Source: Reticulitermes speratus (taxonomy: Eukaryota > Arthropoda > Insecta > Blattodea > Rhinotermitidae). From it: DNA of 64,000 nt. This document shows positions 56,021-64,000 of the stretch, piece after piece. The notes beneath the pieces were generated by a model. That model saw nothing but the letters and a program-made list of their open reading frames with translations, had not been told where the DNA came from and ran no database searches. Both the position numbers and the translations under genes were made by a program. Numbering within the stretch: the first letter of the stretch is position 1; each line of letters begins with the position of its first letter. Location of the stretch: contig JAJKFL010000427.1 in the NCBI GenBank assembly GCA_021186555.1, positions 20,608,505 to 20,672,504 on the forward strand, given 5' to 3'.

Positions 56021-57059
56021 TTATACTCGCCAGAAGACAAAACCGATCACCAAAATATCCAGCTTTCTTTCGAAATTTCTCAAACTTGTTCATTTATTTC
56101 GCACCCATACTGAGAACACTATTCCCCATCTAATTCAAAGACGCTAGTTTTCTTTGAAATACATCATGAAGATAGGAAAGGGGTGGAAGAACACCCAAGT
56201 ACAATAAACATTACGCTCCCGTCCACGCGTTAAAGTTAAAACATCCCGTGTTTATCACTTCAGATGAAAAACGGATTTCTCACACTCTGCATATGGCATC
56301 ACACATCAATCGATCAATCACTTTAAGTAGGTCTCTTTCTAATAAACTCTTGTAACGGTGTAGGCCTAACACAACACATTTACAACGATTAGAGGATGCC
56401 TGCAGAAGACGCATCCAGAAACTGCAGCAGCAGTATCATTTATTGCCTGCGTCCTATGAGAACGTTATATTACGAAACTGACTGAATACTATAAAACTGG
56501 AAAGTACGTAAAACGCACCAAATACATTCTGCGACGACAGTTTAAACAGCAACAACTTGTACACGACTGTAACAATACAGAAATTCGGTGCTTAACAATT
56601 CTACCACGCAGAAATATTTAAAATTCCTGAACTTAATTTATATATCATTTAATAACACTTCATATTAATTTCAATGTTACACGTTTAATTTAAGATACGA
56701 ACATTTCTGGTGGCCGAACAGTAGAGTATTAAGGGCAGAAATATTACCATAAATGAAATAAAAAATAATAATCGTCTTGTTACTTTGACTACTAACGCAA
56801 GTCCTACATAACACGAACAGTTGCGTTTGAAACAACGATTCCCCCCGCCATTTACTATGAAATTGTCTCACTCCCCACACCATGTTTACAGAAAATCGTT
56901 CAAATTATGTGCAAACGCCTTCATGTATAAAAATACATCAGAATTGTATTTACTCACCATTTCAAATGATTGGTGCCCTTTTGTCGGTGAAAATATTCTT
57001 TACTATCACTTTCAGTTTGATTTATTTTTCTGTCACGAAAATAACGCCGAGCAATAGCA
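56021..57059. other. no recognised gene; CpG-normal sequence
   Basis: Frames of 68-78 codons around 56677-57057 show no motif. CpG is frequent here, in contrast to the region after ~57.5 kb. Confidence 0.4.
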
Positions 57060-57185
57060 GCAGACGCCACAGCTGATCCCATGTGACCATCTTTCAATGA
57101 CGTAAATAACTCCGCACGGCAATCTTCATATGTCTATAGTTGCACTTTAATGGCGGCAGCACCAGTCTTTCGCGGGAAAGTACTT
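57060..57185 (+). promoter_or_regulatory. promoter-like motif cluster (CRE, YY1, E2F sites)
   Basis: Within 80 bp: TGACGTAA at ~57099 (CRE/ATF type), TTTAATGGCGGC at ~57147 (YY1/Pho type), and TTTCGCGGGAAA at ~57167 (perfect E2F core GCGGGAAA). The patch is CpG-containing and sits just before the CpG-poor domain. The ATG in the YY1 site opens only 14 codons (MAAAPVFRGKVLIL). It could be a start of a plus-strand transcript or a shared regulatory site. There is no TATA box or mapped start, so this is an inference from motifs. Confidence 0.35.
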
Positions 57186-57392
57186 ATATTATGAATACAG
57201 TGAATGCTCATAAATCCGCATACTAATGCAACCAAAAATTAGCCAGGGTCAACCGAATTTATGAAAAAATTATCAGTGTTAACGGCTCAACAGTGAATAG
57301 TTATATCACAAGAAAAATGTAATACAGTAATTTCAAAATCTGTCTCTTACTGGAGTACTATTTTGAAAACTTCTTCTGTGAAGAAACTCCCA

Positions 57393-57398
57393 TTTATT
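57393..57398 (-). terminator. candidate poly(A) signal near the CpG boundary
   Basis: Minus-strand AATAAA. It is one of several AATAAA words between 57.4 and 61.9 kb (others near 58289, 58787, 59439, 59778). It is singled out only because it lies where CpG density changes, and a nearer one may be the real end of the carrier transcript. Confidence 0.2.
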
Positions 57399-59503
57399 TT
57401 CGGCCATAATTTATGACGGAGGACTAATTACATCACTTTACTGACAATACGTATCGATCACGTGCTTTACCCTACATTACATACTAGAAATACAGAGTGC
57501 TAATTAAGGACATGTTTCCCATCAGCCATATTGTGGCTGGTTACTTTATATTTGAAGCTATGTTTAACAATTTCTTGCACAAATGCTACACATAAGTTTT
57601 CCTACTAAGGTTGGTGTGCATGCACGTGTGTGGGTATGCAAAATGTTTGTTTCAGAAGGAAGAAACTACAGCATGTGCATTTTCTCAGCAAGTCAGCAAG
57701 TAATGCATCAGGTAACATTTTTCAACTTCTTTGCCACAAACTTCTTCATAGTCAAAAAAATTATCACTTTTTTTAGTTTTATAACACTTCAGAATTAATG
57801 AAAAAACTTAAGGTACAATTCACTGTTTTTAAGTATAATTGAATAAGTGCTCAACAACCAAATTATGGTTTGATTTTTTAGCACTCACATTCATGTAAAT
57901 GTAATAAATGTTGCATATGCATGCTTCATGAATATTCCAATGCAATTTTAAATTATCTTTATGGTTTTAAAATGTCCCAATACACTTACAGTTGCAGTTT
58001 GATATTTACATTACAGTAGAGGCATGCTGCTTTAAGCTGGTGGAAGTAAACATGATGTCAGGAAATCAAGCTAGCAGTATATGTTCCTGGCTTGTATGCT
58101 TACTTCCCCTTTAGCAAGCTCAGACTCCAGATTTTAGCAGTTTTACTGTACTAATAATAGGTCAATTAAGTATTCCACAACAATAAAGACAACAATTACA
58201 GGCCAGCACTGAAGGAAAACAAGATCTACATAAAAATACACATAATTTAGTAAAATATGACAACTACCAATAACACAAAATAAGTTAAATTTATTAAGTA
58301 AAAGATAAAGACTCTAACCCCAATAGAATTCCCACATTAATAGATACCTGAATGAATAAAAAAGTCCGCAAGTTAACTACAATCTTTGTTGAAAATATCA
58401 GTGTTTCTGCAAATTATATCACCAGCAGGAGCACATCAAGGCAAGGGACTGACCACAGAATGTTCACATACAGTGAAAGGAGGGCAGTATAAGATTATCC
58501 TTGTAGGCCTCTACAGATCAACAGAATCCAGAATAGATGAGCAACTAATTTTGTTTTAAAAACATAATAAGAAATCTATCCAGACGCTACTACATGGAAT
58601 TAAGTGTTGCAGATTCAATCTAACTATATGAATTGATGCACAGTGTCATGAAAGTAATTGAAAAGCTGTGCTCATAATATTTCAGGTAAATTATTTATGT
58701 AATAATGTGTTGATTCAGTAGCAAGATAGCCAGTTATACAGTCAGCATCAGCAAAAAACAAAAACACACAAAGCAAACATTTATTAATGAAACTTCAACC
58801 ACATAGCCCACACATGATAGCCAAATCTGAACAGAACGACAAAGTGTAACAGCATTTTGTAGAGGGACAGATACTGTAGAAAACACTAAATATATGAAAA
58901 TTCCATTATGATGCAAGCAGGAATATAAATATCAACTGTCTCAAAAATCGAGAGAAAAAATAGGTGAGTAAAACAGATATAGGCGTTAAAAAAGAACAAA
59001 GCAATTGCTTGGTTCCACCTAATCCAAAGACTTAAGTATTCTAATATATTACTGCCACCATCTTCAGAGTCAAAGACAAATTTCTTTCTATAGGATTATA
59101 ATATAGAGTCCCATGCATCAGAAACCTGGTGACTCCAAAAGAGGCTGAGAATTTCTTGACTGAGTGCCGATTAGCTTCTCAAGAAAGACTGGAGTTGGAT
59201 TCTATAAGATCTGATGTTTCCATGGTGAATAAATGCCATAAAATGTTTGGCAGTAAGATGTGTCAAGACAGAATGAACTGACAACACTTCATCATCAGAG
59301 ATGGATGAGTCCATGACGATGAACAAAGTAACATCAGATGATGGTCTTCTTTTAGGTTTCTGTATATACTGTAGTAGACTCCAAAATGTAAAATAGTTCC
59401 ATTTTGATATGGCTGACTGTTCAATAAGACTTCACTGTGGTTTATTTCAATTCGATGTTTTATTACGTAGGTAGGCCCTACCCTTTGTGAAGATGTCTTA
59501 CAC

Positions 59504-59651
59504 CAGGGATGCACATATCCCGGGCGCCAGGTCGACTGGGCAAATAACTTATACAAAGTGGTGCCTAATATTTGTGGGTCTCAGTACAGTACTTATGTCA
59601 CCCAAAATTTTGAAGTAGTTCCCAGATTTTTGGAAAATTTATGCACTCCTG
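59504..59651. mobile_element. hAT-type MITE, family G (copy 1, 148 bp)
   Basis: CAGGGATGCACATATCCC at the left and, inverted, CAGGAGTGCATAAATTTTCC at the right. Flanks tcttacac / ccttgcac match 6/8. Interior GTGGTGCCTAATATNTGTGG is shared with 62784-62948. Confidence 0.8.
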
Positions 59652-61615
59652 CCTTGCACCAAACAAAATATACATATTTTTTCAATAAACCTAATGCATG
59701 TGTAGCATTTTTCAATGTACTAAACATAAATTAGGGATGAGCTCTGGTAAATAAACAGTCTCTAAGTTTCAACATCTATATTTATTACATATTTTTATAA
59801 CAATTAATGCAAGTAAACAAAAACACAGCTGAAGAACATCTTATGTCATATCACATTGCATGTTCCCACTTTCCACTTATATCCACTAATTATTCAATCA
59901 AAACACTTAATGTGTGCAGATAGGGAAAAAAATATACATTTAGAAAAGCTTTTTTCAATGTCACAGTATTAACAGTCTTAACATTCACATCTAGATTTAA
60001 ATAACTAACAAGTTAAAGCTGAGCAGGATGGATGATATCATTTTCAGTGCAGCGGTGGAAATTACTCACCAATTATATTAACCCATTCACATTCACAGTG
60101 GCACCAATACACTCATGTTACATGCCACAGTCATCAGAATCATACTTTTACAAAAAGATTCATAAACTGCTTTAAGTGGTTCCTGATGCACTCTGTGAAT
60201 GATACTGTGATATTATACAGTTAGTAAGTTATGTAGGCTGCAGAGACCCATAAAAGGACTTCAGTATATCATGGTTGAGAATTAGTGATAACAAAACCCA
60301 CAAGACTCATTAACACCCACTGCAAAAGCCTGAAAACCTACATAACAATTGCTACATGAGGAGAGGAAGTTTAATATAGATTGGTCAGTAGTAATAATGC
60401 ACTTTCACATCTTTTTAACTGATGTATCAACCAGCAATAACTGCAAAATAAGTTTTACATCTGCTCCCCTCAATTCAGCAAAAATGTATGAGTGCCAATG
60501 GAAGTGCTTAATGCTGTTCATTATGGTTTTCAATCAACTTCTGGCTCACTGTATTATGATGTAAGAAACTTCTGATATCTTTTACTATTCAGAAGGATTA
60601 TCTTCACTAGTGTTGCGCTTCAAACTCAAGTACAAAATTGAACTAGAGTGTTGCAGGACTTGAACAGATTCATAATTATGTAATTGCATACTGCATGATT
60701 ACCAATGATGTGAGCAAGCAAGTAATGGGCATAAAAAATCGAACACACACACACTGCTGTAAACAGCAACTCTTTTTTTTCTCCCCCCAATACACAATGC
60801 AAGTTCAGTATGTGAACTAATTGTGCCCCTGCACAAATCACAATAATATCTGAATTCATGCCAAGAAGTTAATGGAATTATCTACTGTGATATATTGCAG
60901 ACGTGGTTAATGCCATGTCTGGATGAAGACAAACTGAATGTTGATTTTCAGCATGATGGAGTGCCACCATGAATGAATAATGAGGTGACAATATTCTTGA
61001 GTAGGCAGTGCCTATGTGATGATTCAGCTGAAGGTGGATCAACTTCCTGGCCACCAGAAATAGAGCACATATTGAATTTTCATAGGGTATGAGGGCGAGA
61101 GGAGACTTTCTGAATTGCTCTTTACAATGGTGTGCATTCAATGTTTGTGCAGCTGTTACTTTCTTTCCAATACATTTTGTAATCGCTCACATCATCTGTA
61201 ATCACCCAGTATTTCTAAACTGTTCTGTCTCACAAAAGCAAACATATCACAATAAAAATGTTACCAGTAGAAAGAAATCCTGAAGAAATCAACTGATACT
61301 ACGTTTCTTACAGAAACTTTTTATCAATGAGTTTTGAGGAATAGACCGAAAACATAAGAAGTAAAGGTTCTCTTCAGATCACTAACTACCATTCACATTA
61401 AGAAAAATATATTAAATTTTAAACACATACACAAATTCCTTTAACTTCATGGGAACACTTAATTGATAAGCCTGATTTGTGGAACTTATGCTAAATGTCT
61501 ACCAGAGTTAAGACATCTGTAAATTTTGAATTTAAATATGTGTAATGTAAATAGTTCTCCCTTTTGACTCTCTGCTCATGGTCTTTCCTGTTTTGTTTAT
61601 AAAATAATGTACTGT

Positions 61616-61616
61616 A

Positions 61617-61648
<32 letters not shown>

Positions 61649-61660
61649 GGGAGAGAGACA
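61616..61660. repeat. A25-G11-(AG)n tract
   Basis: Homopolymer A followed by homopolymer G and AG repeats. On the minus strand it is C then T rich, 250 bp downstream of the carrier stop codon. Confidence 0.95.
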
Positions 61661-61909
61661 CGCACCATATTCTTTGGCATATGATGAGAAGAATTATGGT
61701 CAGTGAAATCTCACACACATTCAATTTGTAGTAATTTTTATGCATGCAACAAGTGTCTCCCAAAATACAGATCCTTTGAATATAATTACTTATCAGATAA
61801 TCTTCATATACAAATGGACTTTTACTCATTACTGCATTCTCCTCTTTTATACAAAAGCAAACTAAACTAACCAAAGGAAAAGTATCTAAACTGGGTTACG
61901 TCTTAACCA

Positions 61910-62075
61910 TTATTTCTTGCCAAGTAAAGGTGTATCACTGTCCATGTCTCGGGATCTTAAACTCAGCAAGAAATGAGAAACTTTTTCATAAATGAGGAAT
62001 GTCAACATTGTGGCTGGAGTAACACGAATCAAGTTAGCACTCAGGCCTTTGTAAAATCCCAGCACACCCTCATAC
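61910..62075 (-). CDS. SLC25A32: mitochondrial carrier, SLC25A32 (folate/FAD carrier)-like, terminal exon
   Basis: The minus-strand exon encodes the last 54 residues: [20 protein letters not shown], then [20 protein letters not shown], then [14 protein letters not shown] and TAA (61912-61910). It contains the second half of the third carrier repeat: the short matrix helix (FYKGL..NLIR), the P of helix 6 and the TF-x-x-YE-x-VSHFLL end characteristic of the mitochondrial folate carrier. Known role: inner-membrane transport of folates or FAD into mitochondria. The acceptor is clean (TTCTGGATTCTAATGTTTCAG|G), and the exon begins with the third base of a split codon. Upstream exons, including the P-x-D-x-x-R signatures and ~250 residues, must lie beyond the window end, since I found none in 62076-64000. 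The acidic tail [12 protein letters not shown] is longer than in the vertebrate protein. Confidence 0.85.
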
Positions 62076-62783
62076 CTGAAACATTAGAATCCAGAAAAGA
62101 AAATGTCTAAGTAGTTTTATGAACTCAATGTTGTATCAGAAATATCATCATAAGCATTGCTATTGCAAGACTGACAATACTCAGCACAATTATGTGTACT
62201 TCGAAGTTCTAAATTACTTGGTAAACAGATTTTCAAATGAACCTGCAGATACAATTACAAAACTCAAATATAATATGTAAGTATAATATTATGATTAAAA
62301 ATGTGATTTTAAGATAATATAGTAATTATAGATGGCTATTTGTGTGTGAGCAATACATGTAGCTGGTCTGTCTCCTTCTGCCTTGCTTCCTCTTTCTTAC
62401 AATGGACCAAACACAGAATATCCATAGCTATGAAGTTTACTCCATACTCTTGCCAGCAAATACATTAACTATGGCTGTTAACTGATATGCAGGTACTGCA
62501 GTAAGATTTTTATGTGAATGAATACTCTTTCTCAACTTATGTTTATTTAATGACATGAGTAACTTCCAGTTCTTCAGTTCAGGGCTATTCCTTCTATAAA
62601 GTTGTAGCTAATATATACATATTGATATTGACTAGGAAAGCAACCATACCCCAGGCAAAGAACAGGTACTTCTGATTGTGTCACAAAAATCTGCTACTGA
62701 CGTACCTACTAGTGTTACACAACATAAAATACATAGTAACCACGCAAAGTAAAAAAATTAAAATAGAGTAAAGAAAAGTAAAG
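62076..62783 (-). other. 3' part of the last intron of the carrier gene
   Basis: AT-rich and CpG-poor, with no further carrier exon recognised. The intron continues past the window end and contains the MITE and SINEs listed next. Confidence 0.6.
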
Positions 62784-62948
62784 CAGGGGTGCACAAATCC
62801 CAGGCACCAGGTTGCCATGGCAAAAAACGTTTGTACGGTGGTGCCTAATATCTGTGGGTCCTCAGTGTGGAACTTGCTTAATGTCACCCTTCTGCCACCT
62901 AGAATTTTGAGGTGGCCCCAAAATTTTTGGAAAATTTGTGCACCCGTG
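62784..62948. mobile_element. hAT-type MITE, family G (copy 2, 165 bp)
   Basis: CAGGGGTGCACAAATCCC at the left and, inverted, CACGGGTGCACAAATTTTCC at the right. A perfect 8-bp duplication aagtaaag flanks it (62776-62783, 62949-62956). Confidence 0.9.
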
Positions 62949-62956
62949 AAGTAAAG

Positions 62957-63265
62957 TAAAGTGCAGTAAAGGTATAGCAGTCCCAGTGCATGTCATGATG
63001 GCATATGGGGGAGTGGAGGTATAACTACACACATTCTTAGTCTTGGCACTAGACAGTAGTGAGTGGTCAGCTTCATGGCCCAAGCCACTTTACCTCCAAG
63101 GAAAAAGCCCCTGGTACCCACTAAACAGGAGGGTGGGTGGGCCCCAGAACTGGCATGGACACTTTGGAGAAGAGATAAATAATTTTCCTCTGCAGGTAAC
63201 AAAAAGCACGATTCCTCATTCTAGTCCATACCCATCACCACACAAACTGAGCTATCCCAGCTCTC
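62957..63265 (-). mobile_element. SINE-A with CpG decay (intronic)
   Basis: Full-length minus-strand copy. Where other copies have CGCCCCGGCCGCTTTACC it has TGGCCCAAGCCACTTTACC, and the B box lost its CG. Substitutions are mostly CG to TG/CA. Confidence 0.85.
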
Positions 63266-63569
63266 AAAATATGCATGTAACCATACTAATAAACAAGGAT
63301 ATAGAATTTTGATTTATGCAAATGTAAATTAGGGTACCCACAATCATGCTTTTATGTCACTCCATTCTATAGCTATGGAATGACATGCCCCAGTGTTTCA
63401 ATTAGCACCATGTCAACAGAAGCAGAAGCCATTTCATACTAAGTCTGCCATCTGCTAATGAACTATAAGCCGCTGTTTCCATGTGAGTCTATAAATTTTG
63501 CTAGTTGTCTCTGCTCTTCTGTAGTTCTGTAGCAGTGTGTCCCAAGGTCAATCAATATTTATATAATTT
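63266..63569 (-). other. intron sequence, nothing recognised
   Basis: CpG-poor, with no exon-like frame. Confidence 0.4.
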
Positions 63570-63775
63570 CCCAGTCAGCAAGGTAACCGGTTATGAGCTG
63601 GGTAGCTGGGGGTTCAGCTCCCAGTAGGTGCACACCATCATGTACAGGCTGGCTCTGGGATCCACCCAATTTCATAGCCAATGGCTATCGTAACTCTTTC
63701 CTGCGGGTAACATGCCTGATCATGAACATGACCACTCAACTCCATCTAGTGCTGAGGTGAACAGCAAGCTTGTTA
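63570..63775 (+). mobile_element. SINE-A with CpG decay (intronic)
   Basis: GTCAGCAAGGTAACCGGTTA, TGGGGGTTCAGCTCCCAG (B box GGTTC retained, CGA lost), body GGTAACATGCCTGATCATGA where CGGGGCG would be expected. Confidence 0.8.
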
Positions 63776-63829
63776 ACAGATAAATAAAAGAAACATGAAC
63801 TCTCTGGATTCTTCATGGACTACTTGATC

Positions 63830-63890
63830 CTTAAAGACTGGATCAATATGTTGTCTTGAAACATCGGTAACATCCCAGAAGAACAAAAAC
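63830..63890 (+). repeat. GAAACATCGGTAAC repeat scrap
   Basis: GATCAATATGTTGTCTTGAA + ACATCGGTAACATCCCAGAA + GAACAAAAACCTCA, related to 24290-24390. Confidence 0.5.
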
Positions 63891-63954
63891 CTCATAGTCA
63901 TCCTAATTTAATAATCAGTTACATTAATAATGGCAGTGTGTGAATGATGCAGGT

Positions 63955-64000
63955 GAGCAGTTTACACACTCCTGCCTCATATTCAAGAGGCTCTGGGTTC
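63955..64000 (+). mobile_element. SINE-C-like head, cut by the window end
   Basis: GAGCAGTTTACACACTCCTG, CCTCATATTCAAGAGG, CTCTGGGTTC is a tRNA-like head with A-box-like and B-box start, showing CG to CA/TG changes. Confidence 0.5.

Larger units (their letters stand above)
57480..61909 (-). other. CpG-depleted non-coding stretch, possible 3' UTR or flank of the carrier gene
   Basis: 4.4 kb with no long frame of quality, few CpGs, a hAT MITE at 59504 and a poly(A)/poly(G) tract at 61616. The sequence character matches the carrier's intron to the right, suggesting one transcription or methylation domain. Confidence 0.45.

Noticed and set aside
57150..57194. First coding exon MAAAPVFRGK of a plus-strand gene
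   Set aside because: The frame is 14 codons, the following GTACTT is a weak donor and no second exon was recognised. Kept only as a motif cluster.
62076..64000. Additional upstream exons of the SLC25A32-like gene
   Set aside because: I searched the minus strand for P-x-[DE]-x-x-[KR] and Y-x-G-x-x-D-type carrier blocks by eye and found none, so the exons are presumably beyond the window.
1..64000. Bacterial-type features (operons, ribosome binding sites, CRISPR arrays, rRNA)
   Set aside because: Nothing of this kind is present. The repeat content and spliced genes indicate a eukaryotic nuclear genome.

Overview
The window looks like nuclear DNA of an insect, most likely a cockroach or termite (Blattodea). 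The evidence is repeat-dense, intron-scale eukaryotic DNA, short TTAGG runs (the insect telomere motif), and LINE/SINE ends of a type I associate from memory with cockroach and termite genomes. The species call is an inference. I found no bacterial gene, operon, rRNA or CRISPR array, and almost all open frames of 60-190 codons are chance or repeat-derived.

Only one host coding exon is convincing. It is the terminal exon of a mitochondrial carrier of the SLC25A32 (mitochondrial folate/FAD carrier) type, on the minus strand at 61910-62075. It sits in a domain from about 57.5 kb to the window end that is strongly CpG-depleted: about 37 CpG in 6.5 kb, against about 56 in the preceding 1.5 kb (hand counts). 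SINE copies inside this domain have lost their CpGs, while relatives elsewhere keep them. This fits a germline-methylated gene body.

The rest is a layered landscape of mobile elements. (1) A complete-length but decayed PIF/Harbinger transposon lies at 50113-53071, with TIRs and TAA target duplications. Its transposase (+) and MADF-BESS gene (-) appear interlocked, each having an exon inside the other's intron. (2) Penelope-like element (PLE) pieces lie at 5.1-5.8, 29.2-29.7, 43.4 and 54.9-56.0 kb, with related foldbacks at 31.5-32.4 and 35.2-35.6 kb. Most are arranged as inverted repeats, and several carry hammerhead-ribozyme cores on opposite strands. (3) Many 3' ends of one non-LTR retrotransposon family and three tRNA-derived SINE families are present, some nested with target-site duplications. 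(4) There are small pogo/Tigger-like and hAT-like MITEs. (5) A block at 8.2-10.9 kb holds three unrelated tandem arrays end to end, including about 26 units of a 54-bp satellite.

Layout: 0-8 kb, old repeats and a PLE; 8.2-10.9 kb, tandem arrays; 11-27 kb, SINE/LINE mosaics; 28.7-36 kb, ribozyme-bearing foldbacks; 36-50 kb, LINE/SINE/MITE mosaics with a 400-bp polypurine tract; 50-53 kb, Harbinger; 53-56 kb, PLE with a SINE in its start codon region; about 57.1 kb, a promoter-like motif cluster; 57.5-64 kb, the CpG-poor host gene domain. Stretches where I recognised nothing are listed as such.
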